64,000 nt of DNA from Myxococcaceae bacterium. Its GTDB lineage: Bacteria > Myxococcota_A > Polyangia > Polyangiales > Ga0077539. The notes beneath the pieces are model-generated. The model saw only the letters and a program-made list of their open reading frames with translations, did not search any database and was not told where the DNA came from. Below are positions 35,436-45,688 of this stretch, one piece after another (position 1 is the first letter of the stretch; the number at the start of each line of letters is the position of its first letter). The position numbers and the translations under genes are program-made. The stretch lies in the NCBI GenBank assembly GCA_004297725.1, contig SCUS01000109.1, forward strand, positions 37,396 to 101,395, written 5' to 3'.

Positions 35436-35642
35436 CGCGGACTCTCCTCAGGAACCACCAGGCAGCGCCGTCGTCATGGCGCTCCAGCTCTCGTCTCCCG
35501 ACGGGCCCTTCCTACCAGAGCGAAGCACGCCACGCAACGCACCGCGTCAACACGTCTCTCCCTGGCGTCGGAGCCATGGCGCCTGAACTCCCAACTGGCG
35601 CCCTGCATACACCCGGTGCATCGTCCTGCCCGGCTACCGAAG

Positions 35643-37529
35643 ATGCCCGACGCCGCCCCTGACCTCGCCATCCTCGCCGTCGCGGCCCGCCGCGTCCGAT
35701 GGCATCGCGCCCTCCACGCCGCCGCCTCGGTCTCCGTCCTCGCCCTCGCCGCCTCCGTCGCCCTCGTGCTGCTCACCCGCCTCCACGTCCTGCGCGTGCA
35801 GCACCCCCTGGCGCTGGCCCTCTCTCCCCTCGCGCTCCCGCTGCTCGGCGCGCTCCTCAACGCGCTCCGCCCGGTGCGTCCGCTCGACGCCGCTCGACGC
35901 CTCGACGCCCACCACCGGCTCCACGACCGCCTCGGCATCGCGTGGCAGTTTCGCCAGCGGCCTCCCGCCGAGCGCACCCCCTTCATGCAGGCCGCCATCG
36001 ACGACGCGGCCGCGCACGCCCGCTCGGTCGACGTCCGCGCCGCCCTGCCCTGGCAGCTCCCCCCGGAGCTGCGCATGGTGGCGGTGCTCGCCGCGCTGCT
36101 GGTCCTCGTCGCCCGCGTCCCGGTGCCCTCCCTCGACCCGGCCCGGCCCGCGCGACGGTCTCCCCCGGTCGTCACCCGCGACGCCGCCGAGCTCTCCGAC
36201 GACGACCTCGCCGCCTTCCGCGAGGCCGCCCGCCAGGTCGAGGCGCAGGCCCGCACCGAGGGCGCCCGCCGTGGCGTGGAGGAGTTCAACCGCCTGCTCG
36301 ACGACCTCGCCCACCGCCGCCTCGACCGCGACGAGGCCTTCCGCCGCCTCGCGGCCCTTCAGGAGTCCCTCGCCGCCCGGGACGCCGCCGCCGGCCGACG
36401 CGTCTCCGAGGCGCTTCGCACCCTCGGCGACGAGATGAACCCCCGAGACGCCGCCACCCGTCGGCTCGCCGAGGCGCTGCGCCAGGGCGACGCGGGCGCG
36501 GCCGCCCAGGCGATGCGGGAGATGTCCCAGACGCTGCGGCAGGGTCCCCTCACGGCGCAGCAGCGGCAGCAGATGTCGCAGGCGCTGCAGCGCGCGGCCG
36601 AGGCGAGGCCCGACACCGAGGAGCTGCGGCGACAGGTGGATCAGGCGCGCCGGGAGGTGGAGGAGATGCTCCGGCGACAGCGGGAGCGGGCGCTCGGCCC
36701 GCAGGAGGAGTCGCTGCTGCGGCGGAGGCAGCGAGAGGCCGAGCGGCTCACCGGAGAGCAGCAGCGGCGGGAGGAGCAGCGACGAGAGGCCGAGCACCTC
36801 CAGCGGGAGATCGCCCAGGCCGCGCAGGACCTCGCCCGCGACCTCCAGGCCGCCGGCGCCGACCTCGAGCGGGGCGCGGAGGAGCTCTCCCGCATGCACG
36901 ACGAGCAGCAGTCGCAGCGCTCCACCGAGGAGCTGCGGCAGCAGCTCGAGCAGCTCAGGGAGCTGATGCGGCAGCAGCGAGGACAGGGCGGCCAGCGGCA
37001 GCGGGCGAGGCTCCAGCAGTTCTCCCGCAGCGCTGGCGGCCAGCAGGGACAGCAGGGCCAGCCCGGGCAGCAGGGCGGGCAGCAGGGCGCGCTGCAGCAG
37101 GGCGGACAGGGCAGCGGACCGCCCCAGGGGGTGGCGCTGGTGCCTGGCGGAAGCGGTGGCGTCCCTCTCCCGCTGCCGGGTCAGTCGCCCGGGCAGCAGG
37201 GCCGCGGCGGTCAGCCCGGGCAGCAGGGGCAGGAGCCCGGCGGCGGCGCCGGGGTGCATCACGACGAGAACCTCCGGGGCGCGGCCATCGACCCGCTCGG
37301 CCGCACCCAGGCGGTGCAGGTGCAGGGTCAGCAGACGGGCAACGGGCCGTCTCGCTCGCAGGTGATCCGCACGGCGGCGGGGTCGGGCTTCGCGAGCCGG
37401 CCATACCGGGAGGTGTATTCGCCGTACTGGGACCGCGCCCGCGAGGTGCTCCACCAGGGCGAGGTCCCGCCGGGGTTCCGGTCTTACGTGCGAAGGTATT
37501 TCCAGCTGATCAGGCCGAGGGAGAACTGA
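35643..37529 (+). CDS. Coiled-coil, Gln/Gly-rich membrane protein of a MoxR-DUF58 operon
   Basis: The protein has 628 residues from the ATG at 35643. Hydrophobic helices are near residues 24-46, 55-75 and 142-158. The region from about 180 to 470 is a charged coiled coil rich in Arg, Glu and Gln (AAQAMREMSQTLRQGPLTAQ, then many RREEQRREAE-like heptads). About residues 465-560 are a Gln/Gly low-complexity stretch (GGQQGQQGQPGQQGGQQG). The end is conserved-looking (YREVYSPYWDRAREVLHQGE). Similar DUF4175-like proteins accompany MoxR/DUF58/VWA genes. The MoxR gene starts directly after its stop codon. Role unknown; a membrane scaffold is plausible. Confidence 0.78.
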   Translation: MPDAAPDLAILAVAARRVRWHRALHAAASVSVLALAASVALVLLTRLHVLRVQHPLALALSPLALPLLGALLNALRPVRPLDAARRLDAHHRLHDRLGIAWQFRQRPPAERTPFMQAAIDDAAAHARSVDVRAALPWQLPPELRMVAVLAALLVLVARVPVPSLDPARPARRSPPVVTRDAAELSDDDLAAFREAARQVEAQARTEGARRGVEEFNRLLDDLAHRRLDRDEAFRRLAALQESLAARDAAAGRRVSEALRTLGDEMNPRDAATRRLAEALRQGDAGAAAQAMREMSQTLRQGPLTAQQRQQMSQALQRAAEARPDTEELRRQVDQARREVEEMLRRQRERALGPQEESLLRRRQREAERLTGEQQRREEQRREAEHLQREIAQAAQDLARDLQAAGADLERGAEELSRMHDEQQSQRSTEELRQQLEQLRELMRQQRGQGGQRQRARLQQFSRSAGGQQGQQGQPGQQGGQQGALQQGGQGSGPPQGVALVPGGSGGVPLPLPGQSPGQQGRGGQPGQQGQEPGGGAGVHHDENLRGAAIDPLGRTQAVQVQGQQTGNGPSRSQVIRTAAGSGFASRPYREVYSPYWDRAREVLHQGEVPPGFRSYVRRYFQLIRPREN

Positions 37530-38543
<1,014 letters not shown>

Positions 38544-38548
38544 CGACG

Positions 38549-39475
38549 GTGGGCTGGCTCGACTGGCTGCGCCCGAAGAAGAAGCCCGCGGCCTCGGAGG
38601 CCGAGCTCTTCGACGAGGCCTTCCAGCGCAAGCTGGAGTACCTGGCGGTGGCCTCGCGGCGCCTCTTCGCGGGCCGCATGAGGGCCGAGCGGCGCACCCG
38701 CATCGCGGGCAGCGGCATCGAGTTCGCGGACCACCGCCCCTACACCCCCGGCGACGACCTGCGCGCCCTCGACTGGAGCGTCTACGGCCGCACCGAGCGC
38801 CTCCTGGTGAAGCGCTTCGAGGAGGAGGAGGACCTCACCATCGCCATCGTCCTCGACGTCTCCGCGTCGATGGGTTTTGGCGGTCGGGCGCGCTTCGACC
38901 ACGCGCGGCGGCTGGCCGCGGCGATGGCCTACCTTTCGCTCTCCAACCTCGACCGGGTGACCATGGTGGCCGTCTCGACGAAGGTCGTGCGGCGGCTCCC
39001 ACCGGCCCGGGGCCGAGGGCAGATCTTCAAGGTCTTCGAGTTTCTACGCGGCCTCGAACCCTCCGGCGAGACGGCGCTCTCCGAGGCCGGGCGCACCCTG
39101 GGCGCGGAGCTGAAGCGCCGCGGCGTGGCCATCGTGGTGAGCGACCTCTACGACCCGGCGGGCTTCGAGCGAGGCATCAACGCCCTGCGCTACCAGAAGT
39201 TCGAGCCCATGGTGATCCACGTGACGGACGCCCGCGACGCCGACCCGGGCGCCCGGGGCGACGTGCTGCTGGTGGACACCGAGACCGGTGACGGCCGGGA
39301 GGTGACGCTGACGCCCGCGCTGGTGGCGAGGTTTCGCGACGCGCACACCCACTGGCGCCACGAGGTGGAGGGCTTCTGCAAGGCCCGGCGAGTGGCCTAC
39401 GCGCAGGCCGACGTGGAGGGCGCGCTGGAGGAGCAGGTGCTCAACCTCTTCCGCAGGTCGGGGCTGGTGGAGTGA
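38549..39475 (+). CDS. DUF58 domain protein
   Basis: The protein has 308 residues starting with GTG at 38549. The DUF58 signature ADHRPYTPGDDLRALDWSVYGRTERLLVKRFEEE lies across about residues 57-90 (FADHRPYTPGDDLRALDW visible). A VWA-like MIDAS element follows as IVLDVSASMGFG. DUF58 proteins are regular partners of MoxR ATPases, and their exact function is not settled. The gene end overlaps the next gene start (TGATG), giving a four-gene coupled operon. Confidence 0.93.
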   Translation: MGWLDWLRPKKKPAASEAELFDEAFQRKLEYLAVASRRLFAGRMRAERRTRIAGSGIEFADHRPYTPGDDLRALDWSVYGRTERLLVKRFEEEEDLTIAIVLDVSASMGFGGRARFDHARRLAAAMAYLSLSNLDRVTMVAVSTKVVRRLPPARGRGQIFKVFEFLRGLEPSGETALSEAGRTLGAELKRRGVAIVVSDLYDPAGFERGINALRYQKFEPMVIHVTDARDADPGARGDVLLVDTETGDGREVTLTPALVARFRDAHTHWRHEVEGFCKARRVAYAQADVEGALEEQVLNLFRRSGLVE

Positions 39476-41367
39476 TGGAGTGGCTCGGCCTCGCCCCCTC
39501 GCAGCTCGCCTGGGTGGGCGCCCTCGCCGGCGCCGCCGTGGTGGGCCTCTACCTCCTGCGCCAGCGACGCCGCCGGGTGCTCGTCCCCTTCGCCCCGCTC
39601 TGGGCCCGCGTGCTGGAGGAGCGCCCCAGCGCGAAGCTCTTCGAGCGCCTGCGACGGCTGCTCTCGCTTTTACTCCAACTGGTATTGCTGGGGCTGCTGG
39701 TGGTGGCGCTGGGCGACCCGCGGCCCGCCGGGGCCTCGCGCCGAGGGCGCACCACGGTGCTGCTCCTCGACGCCAGCGCCAGCATGTCCGCGACGGACCT
39801 CCCCGGCGGCCGGGCCGCGGCGGCGCGCGAGGCCGCGAGGCGCATCGTCCGCGCGATGGGCCCCGACGACCGGATGCTCGTGGCGCAGATGGACGCCGAG
39901 GTCACCGCGCTCACCCCGCTCACCGACGACAGCACGGCGCTCGAGACCGCGGTCACCGCCTACCGCCCTCGCGACACCGGGCTCGACCTCTCCCGGGCGC
40001 TGCGCTTCGCGCGCGACGTGCTGCGAGGCAACGCCCACGGCGAGGTGATCGTGGTGGGCGACGGCGCGTACCCCCCGGTCGCCGGGGACGTCACCACCGA
40101 TGGCTCGGCGCTGCGCTTCGTGGGCGTCGGCCGCCGGGGCCGCAACCTCGGGCTCACCGCCTTCTCGGCGCGGCGCTACCCCCTCGACCGCTCCCGCTGC
40201 GAGGCGATGGTGGAGCTTCAGAGCTGGAGCGACCGCGCCGAGTCGGTGGTGCTCACGGTGAGCGTCGACGGCGCCCCCATCGAGCGGGCGAGGCTGCGCG
40301 TCGAGCCCGGAGAGCGGGTGCAGCGGGTGATCGAGCGCCTCTCCGGAGGAGGCGAGCGCCTGGAGGCCCGCATCGCCCTCGAGGACGGCTCGCGCGACGA
40401 CCTCTCCCTCGACGACGTGGCCTACGCGACGCTCCCCGAGCGGAGGCGCGCGAGGGTGCTCTCCGTGGGCAACGGCAACCGCTACCTCGAGGCGGCGCTC
40501 TTGCTCGACGAGTACCTGGAGGTCGTCGACGCCACCGCCGCGCAGGCGCCCGCGGCGCTCTCCCGGGGCCGCTTCGACGTGGTGATCAGCGACGGCGCGG
40601 CGGTGCAGGTGCCTCCCGGCGTCGGGTGGATCTCCCTCCGCCCTCCCCCCGACGGATCTCCCCGCCCCGTAGAGCCCGGCCTCTTCAGCGCCCCGGCGGG
40701 CGGGGCCATCGTCTTCGATCGCGTCGACCGTCGGCACCCGGTGACGCGCTTCACCAGCGACCTGGAGGAGGCCCACATCGGCCGCGTGGCGCGCTACCGC
40801 CTCGCTCCCGGCGACCGGGTGCTGGGCAGCGGCAGCGCCGGCCCGCTGCTGGTGGCGGGAGAGCGGGACGGTGGGCGCTTCGTGCTCTTCACCTTCGACG
40901 TGAGAGAGAGCGACGTGCCGCTGCTGGTGTCGTGGCCGGTGATGCTCATCAACGCCATCGACTGGTTCTCCGGGGAGGACGGGGCCTTCCAGTCGTCCTA
41001 CCGCACCGGCACCGCGTGGCGCATGCCGGTGCCCGCGGGAGAGCGCGAGGCGACGGTGGAGACCCCGTCGGGTCGCCGGGTGCGGGTGCCGGTGATGGAG
41101 GGCCGCGCGGTGTTCTTCGGCACCGAGGCGGGCTTCCACCGGCTTCACTCGGGGGGCTCGCACACCCTCATCGCGGGCAACCTCGGCGACCCCGACGAGT
41201 CGGCCTGCGCGCCCCGGGCAACCCTCTCCGTAGGATCGACCCGAGCGACCGCTCCGCTGCCAGGAGCCCGTGGTCTGCGACGGGAGTGGTGGGTGGCGCT
41301 GCTCGCCGCGGCGGCGCTCATCGTGGTGGCCGAGTGGGCCACCTGGCACCGGCGCGTGACGGTGTAG
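39475..41367 (+). CDS. BatA-like VWA-domain membrane protein
   Basis: The protein has 630 residues from the ATG at 39475, which overlaps the DUF58 stop as TGATG; an in-frame GTG lies one codon earlier. An N-terminal BatA-type membrane segment (WVGALAGAAVVGLYLL, then RLLSLLLQLVLLGLLVVAL) is followed by a VWA domain with the MIDAS motif LLLDASASMSATD and a later DTGLDLSRALRFA. The middle contains a beta-sandwich and a second alpha/beta region. A C-terminal helix (WWVALLAAAALIVVAEWA) re-enters the membrane. It is the likely client or partner of the MoxR ATPase. Confidence 0.88.
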   Translation: MEWLGLAPSQLAWVGALAGAAVVGLYLLRQRRRRVLVPFAPLWARVLEERPSAKLFERLRRLLSLLLQLVLLGLLVVALGDPRPAGASRRGRTTVLLLDASASMSATDLPGGRAAAAREAARRIVRAMGPDDRMLVAQMDAEVTALTPLTDDSTALETAVTAYRPRDTGLDLSRALRFARDVLRGNAHGEVIVVGDGAYPPVAGDVTTDGSALRFVGVGRRGRNLGLTAFSARRYPLDRSRCEAMVELQSWSDRAESVVLTVSVDGAPIERARLRVEPGERVQRVIERLSGGGERLEARIALEDGSRDDLSLDDVAYATLPERRRARVLSVGNGNRYLEAALLLDEYLEVVDATAAQAPAALSRGRFDVVISDGAAVQVPPGVGWISLRPPPDGSPRPVEPGLFSAPAGGAIVFDRVDRRHPVTRFTSDLEEAHIGRVARYRLAPGDRVLGSGSAGPLLVAGERDGGRFVLFTFDVRESDVPLLVSWPVMLINAIDWFSGEDGAFQSSYRTGTAWRMPVPAGEREATVETPSGRRVRVPVMEGRAVFFGTEAGFHRLHSGGSHTLIAGNLGDPDESACAPRATLSVGSTRATAPLPGARGLRREWWVALLAAAALIVVAEWATWHRRVTV

Positions 41368-41423
41368 CGGCCTCGACGCTCCAGTTGACGGAGCGATCAG
41401 CGATATCCAGGCTTCGACGCACC

Positions 41424-42305
41424 ATGCGATTGCTGATCCTCATCGCGACCAACCTCGCGGTCTCCCTGCTCCTCGGTGTGGTCTTCCTGGGCCTCGAAGT
41501 GGCCGGGGTGCTCCCTCAAGGCCAGTGGGGCGGCCTCTTCGTGATGGCCACGGTCTTCGGCTTCGGCGGCTCGTTCATCTCGCTGCTGCTCTCCAAGATC
41601 ATCGCGAAGTGGTCGATGGGCGTGCGGGTCATCGACGCCCCCGCGTCGCAGTCCGAGGCCTGGCTCGTCCAGACGGTGCAGCAGCACGCGAGCCGCGCGG
41701 GCATCGGCCAGCCCGAGGTGGGCATCTACGACTCGCCCGACCCCAACGCCTTCGCCACCGGCTGGAGCCGCGACCACGCCCTCGTCGCCGTCAGCACCGG
41801 CCTCCTTCAGTCGATGCGCCCCGAGCAGGTCTCCGCGGTGCTGGGCCACGAGGTGTCGCACGTGGCCAACGGCGACATGGTCACCCTCACGCTCATCCAG
41901 GGCGTGCTCAACACCTTCGTGATCTTCTTCTCCCGCGTCATCGGCACCCTGGTCGACGCCGCCCTCTCCAGCGACCGCGACCGCGACCGGGGCCGCGGCG
42001 GCATCGGCTATTTCATCACCGTGATGATCGCGCAGATGGTGCTCGGCCTCGGCGCCTCGATGATCGTCGCGTGGTTCAGCCGCTACCGGGAGTTTCGCGC
42101 CGACGCGGGCGGCGCCGCGCTCACCAGCCCCCGCGAGATGGCCGGGGCGCTCGACTCGCTGCGCCGCGCCCAGCCCGACGCCGACCTGCCCGACAGCATG
42201 ACGGCCTTCGGCATCCACGGAGGCAACCTCGCGAAGCTCTTCGCCTCGCACCCCCCGCTCGAGGAGCGCATCGCCCGGCTGATGGCCTCACCGGGCGCGC
42301 GCTGA
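41424..42305 (+). CDS. htpX: M48-family membrane zinc protease HtpX
   Basis: The protein has 293 residues from the ATG at 41424. It has two N-terminal membrane helices (1-25 and 33-58), then the protease domain with HEVSH (His142, Glu143, His146) and the third zinc ligand Glu223 in RYREFRADAGG. Two further hydrophobic stretches near 155-180 and 194-218 complete the usual HtpX topology. HtpX degrades misfolded membrane proteins under envelope stress. The last 18 bases overlap the convergent LysR gene. It lies 56 bases after the BatA-like gene and may share its transcript. Confidence 0.95.
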   Translation: MRLLILIATNLAVSLLLGVVFLGLEVAGVLPQGQWGGLFVMATVFGFGGSFISLLLSKIIAKWSMGVRVIDAPASQSEAWLVQTVQQHASRAGIGQPEVGIYDSPDPNAFATGWSRDHALVAVSTGLLQSMRPEQVSAVLGHEVSHVANGDMVTLTLIQGVLNTFVIFFSRVIGTLVDAALSSDRDRDRGRGGIGYFITVMIAQMVLGLGASMIVAWFSRYREFRADAGGAALTSPREMAGALDSLRRAQPDADLPDSMTAFGIHGGNLAKLFASHPPLEERIARLMASPGAR

Positions 42306-43250
42306 CCGCGCCGCCTTCTTCCCTCCCCCGGACAGGGCCTCGATGAGGTAGTCGCGAAAGACCCGCACCTTCGGGGTCAGCAGCCTCGACGCGAGGTGCA
42401 CCACGAAGAGCGTCCCCGAGAAGCCCACCCACTCCTTCAACACCGGAACCAGCGCCCCCGACTCCACCGCGCCCCGAGCGACGATGTCCGGAAGCAGCGC
42501 CACGCCGCTGCCTCCCAGCGCCAGCTCCCGGGTGAACGCGAAGTCCGAGCCCGAGAGCGAGCCCTGCGCCCGGTGCCGCAGCCGGTGCTCCTCGGCCCCT
42601 CGGTGCAGCGTGAGCGACGCGCTCCCCCGGCCCGTCTGCACCAGCAGCAGCCGGTGCTCGGCGAGGTCGTCCGGGCGCTTCGGAGCGCCGTGGGCCTTCA
42701 GGTACGACGGCGAGGCGTAGAGCTGGCCGCGGATGTCGAGCAGCCGATGCGCCACCAGCGTGGAGTCCTGGAGCGTCCCCCCCGCGCGCACCGCCACGTC
42801 GATCTGGTGCCCGTCGAAATCCAGCAGCTTCTCCGTGAGGATCGTCTCCACGGTGATCTCCGGATGGCGCTCGACGAAGCCCGCCATGATGGGCGCCATC
42901 AGGGTGAGCCCGACGTCCACCGGGGCCGTCACCCGGAGGTGCCCGCTCGGCGCCGTGAGGGCCCGCCGCGCCCTGGTGTTGGCGTCGTCGAGCAGCTCCA
43001 GCACCCGCCCGACGGAGGCCCGGTACGAGGCCCCGTCCTCGGTGGCCTGCACCAGCCGGGGCGAGCGGCGCAGCAGCACCACGCCGAGGGCGCTCTCCAG
43101 CCGGGTGATGCGCCGGCTCACCCCCCCTTTGGTCTCCCCGAGGGCCTTCGCCGCGCCGGTGATCGAGCCCAGATCGACCACCCGGCAGAACGCCCGGAGG
43201 TCGCCCAGGTCGGTGGTGGGTGTTTCCGTCTCAGCAACCTGATGTTTCAT
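42288..43250 (-). CDS. LysR-family transcriptional regulator
   Basis: The protein has 320 residues. The N-terminal winged HTH (about 14-73) has FCRVVDLGSITGAAKALGETKGGVSRRITRLE and VVLLRRSPRLVQATEDG. The C-terminal periplasmic-binding-like effector domain runs from about 105 to 305 (GHLRVTAPVDVG, IDVAVRAGGTLQDSTLVAHRL). It is of the CrgA/PrtR-like LysR subtype. It is divergent from the YceI gene, with 89 bases between, so regulation of that gene is the simplest guess. The final 18 bases overlap htpX on the other strand. Confidence 0.93.
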   Translation of the reverse strand: MKHQVAETETPTTDLGDLRAFCRVVDLGSITGAAKALGETKGGVSRRITRLESALGVVLLRRSPRLVQATEDGASYRASVGRVLELLDDANTRARRALTAPSGHLRVTAPVDVGLTLMAPIMAGFVERHPEITVETILTEKLLDFDGHQIDVAVRAGGTLQDSTLVAHRLLDIRGQLYASPSYLKAHGAPKRPDDLAEHRLLLVQTGRGSASLTLHRGAEEHRLRHRAQGSLSGSDFAFTRELALGGSGVALLPDIVARGAVESGALVPVLKEWVGFSGTLFVVHLASRLLTPKVRVFRDYLIEALSGGGKKAARSARAR

Positions 43251-43339
43251 TCGTCCCCGATGGTCTCACCCGGTGGAACGTCCTACGAGATGGCCCACGG
43301 TTGCGAGCATAGCGTCCGCCGCCCATCAGGAGGTCTCCC

Positions 43340-43981
43340 ATGCGCTCTCTCTCCATCACCCTCGCCGCGCTCTGCATCGCGGGTGTCGCTGCCTGCAAGG
43401 ATCCCAACGCCAACACCGCCCGCGCCACCACCAGCGCCGTCACGGCCCCCGCGCCTGCGGCCCGGGTGAGCGCCACCGAGCACCTGACCATCGACGCCGC
43501 GGCCTCGTCCGTCGGCTTCACCGGGGCCAAGGTCACGGGCCAGCACAACGGCAGCTTCCCGACCTTCACGGGCACCCTCGACCTCGACCCGGCGCGCGTC
43601 GAGAACAGCCGCGTCGCCGTCGACATCGACACCACCTCGGTGACCACCGACACCCCACGGCTCACCACGCACCTGAAGTCCGCCGACTTCTTCGACGTCG
43701 AGCGCTTCCCCAGGGCGACCTTCACCTCGACCGCCATCGCCCCGGGCGGAGCCAACGGCGCCACGCACACCATCACCGGCAACCTGGCGCTGCACGGCGT
43801 GACCCGCGCGATCTCCTTCCCCGCCACGGTGACCGTCTCCCCCTCGGAGGTCACCGCGACCGCGGAGTTCGTCATCAACCGCCGCGAGTTCGGCATCGTG
43901 TACGCGGGCATGCCGGACAACCTCATCCGCGACGACGTCGCGATGCACCTGCGCCTCCGCGCTCCCCGCGCCGCGCGCTGA
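43340..43981 (+). CDS. YceI-family lipoprotein
   Basis: The protein has 213 residues with AGGAGGT seven bases before the ATG. The signal ends in GVAAC (Cys about 19). The mature domain matches YceI: LTIDAAASSVGFTGAKVTG, VEVDIDTTS-like VAVDIDTTSVTTD, HLKSADFFDVERFPRATF, and INRREFGI. YceI proteins form a lipocalin-like barrel that binds an isoprenoid-like ligand in characterised members. The gene is divergent from a LysR regulator that may control it. It is followed by a monohaem cytochrome gene after 132 bases. Confidence 0.92.
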   Translation: MRSLSITLAALCIAGVAACKDPNANTARATTSAVTAPAPAARVSATEHLTIDAAASSVGFTGAKVTGQHNGSFPTFTGTLDLDPARVENSRVAVDIDTTSVTTDTPRLTTHLKSADFFDVERFPRATFTSTAIAPGGANGATHTITGNLALHGVTRAISFPATVTVSPSEVTATAEFVINRREFGIVYAGMPDNLIRDDVAMHLRLRAPRAAR

Positions 43982-44113
43982 GCCCCTCGGAGACCATCGG
44001 CAGGGGCCGCGGAGATTTCCATGAAGGATCTCCGCCCTCTAGGGACATCTATCCCGAAAGAACGACGCTGGCGCACCCGCACGAGCCGTGCGCGCGCCGT
44101 CGTCCCCCCTACG

Positions 44114-44452
44114 ATGAGGTCTCCCTTGAACAAGCTCTTCCTCGCGCTCGGGCTCCTGGCGATCGGCTGCGGCGGCGGCGGCTCCGGGGCCACCTGCCCC
44201 ACCAGCAGCACCCTCACCTACGACAACTTCGGCCGGCAGTTCTTCGCCACCTACTGCGACCGCTGCCACGCCGCCGGGACGCGCCCTTCCTACAGGACCC
44301 TCGCGGAGATCCGCGCGGGCTCGACCGCCATCGACTCCGTGGCCGCCGCGGGCGCGAGCGCCGTCAACGTCGCGATGCCCGAGAGCGGCGCGACGCCCAC
44401 CGAGGCCGAGCGAAGGCAGCTCGGCGAGTGGCTCGCCTGCGGAGTGCGCTGA
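44114..44452 (+). CDS. Monohaem c-type cytochrome-like lipoprotein
   Basis: The protein has 112 residues from the ATG at 44114. The signal ends LGLLAIGC, followed by GGGGSG. A single haem motif CDRCH lies in FATYCDRCHAAGTRPSY, and a candidate distal Met is in VAMPESGATPTEAERRQLGEW, giving the pattern of a small class I cytochrome c or planctomycete-type cytochrome. It is probably an outer- or inner-leaflet electron carrier; partners are not visible. It could take part in electron transfer for the YceI region, but nothing in the sequence proves that. Confidence 0.82.
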   Translation: MRSPLNKLFLALGLLAIGCGGGGSGATCPTSSTLTYDNFGRQFFATYCDRCHAAGTRPSYRTLAEIRAGSTAIDSVAAAGASAVNVAMPESGATPTEAERRQLGEWLACGVR

Positions 44453-44628
44453 GGGCTCTCCCCCCCGCTGCGGGCGTGACCATCCGTTGGCACCCTCTCC
44501 TGCCAACGACCCGCCACGACCCCCTCCGCAGGATCACCCCGTTTCCTCGGTCCTCTGCCCGCTGCGGGCGCTCCGCCGCCCGATGGCACCGACCGTGCTC
44601 TGTAACGTCGCCCTAGGAGGTCACAGCC

Positions 44629-45621
44629 ATGATCATCCCCCGCACGCTCATCCTCTCCGCCTCCCTCGCCCTGTGCCCCCTGCTCGCGTCCGCGCAGACC
44701 ATCGATCACCCCAGCGTCGCCCCGATGGTCACGGCCATCAACGCCGAGCGCGCCCGCTTCTCGCTGCCTCCCCTCGCGGAAGACCCGCGGCTCGACGCCC
44801 TCGCCGAGGCGCACTCCATGGACATGGTGCGCTCCCGCTTCTTCTCCCATGAGTCCCCGAGCACCGGCCGCCCCTCCGACCGCGTCTCGCAGTCCGGCCT
44901 CCGCTGGACCACCGTCGCCGAGAACATCGCCATCAACCAGAGCCCCGAGGCCGCGCAGCAGGCCCTGCTTCGCAGCCCCGGCCACCACGAGAACATGGTC
45001 GACCCGGCGCAGCGCTCGGTCGGCGTCGGCATCGTGCGCCACGGCGAGCAGGTCTGGGTGACCCAGCTCTTCGCCACGCTCAACGACGCCCCGGGCGCCG
45101 CGACCCCGACGCCCGCCCAGATCGCAGCCCACCCCGTCGCTCCCGTCGCTCCCGTCGCCCCCGCAGCGCCCGTCGCCGAGGACGACGAGGAAGACTCCGA
45201 CGAGGACGCCGACGAGGAGCAGGAGTGTGACGCCCCCGTGGCTCCCGCTGCCCCCGTGGCTCCGGTCGCCCCGGTGACTCCGACCGCTCCCTCGCTGCCG
45301 GGCTTCTCGGGCCTTCCGATGCAGGGCATCCCCGGCCTCGAGCAGTTTCTCACCGGGCTCGGCCTCACCCGCCAGCCGACGCCGCCGAGCGCCGGACGCG
45401 CCGCGCCCGCGCCTCAGGTCTACACGGTGCAGACGCCCTTCGGTCCGGTGCGCGTGGAGGTCCCCTCCTCCCTCGCCTCGCCCACCGTCGCCGAGCCCGC
45501 TGTCGCCGCGCCCACCCGTCACCGCTCAGCGCGTCCCGCTCCCGCCCCGCGCGCCCCTCACCGGCGCACGACCCCGCCCTCCCGCGGCCGGGTCGTCCAG
45601 GTCGATACCCTCGACGTCTGA
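44629..45621 (+). CDS. CAP/SCP-domain secreted protein
   Basis: The protein has 330 residues with AGGAGGT seven bases before the ATG. A signal peptide ends LLASAQ. The CAP domain (about 25-155) contains INAERARFSLPPLAEDPRLD, AEAHSMDMVRSRFFSHESP, VAENIAINQS and SPGHHENMVDP, matching SCP/PR-1 signatures. The rest is low complexity: Ala/Pro/Val repeats, an acidic stretch (EDDEEDSDEDADEEQE), and Pro/Ala-rich linkers, ending in a basic tail with no membrane anchor. The role of bacterial CAP proteins is mostly unknown. Confidence 0.88.
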   Translation: MIIPRTLILSASLALCPLLASAQTIDHPSVAPMVTAINAERARFSLPPLAEDPRLDALAEAHSMDMVRSRFFSHESPSTGRPSDRVSQSGLRWTTVAENIAINQSPEAAQQALLRSPGHHENMVDPAQRSVGVGIVRHGEQVWVTQLFATLNDAPGAATPTPAQIAAHPVAPVAPVAPAAPVAEDDEEDSDEDADEEQECDAPVAPAAPVAPVAPVTPTAPSLPGFSGLPMQGIPGLEQFLTGLGLTRQPTPPSAGRAAPAPQVYTVQTPFGPVRVEVPSSLASPTVAEPAVAAPTRHRSARPAPAPRAPHRRTTPPSRGRVVQVDTLDV

Positions 45622-45688
45622 CCCCGCACGCTCCCCGTCAGCGGCAGTCCTTCCGCACCTTCGGACTGCGCTATGGTCCTCAGCCCCG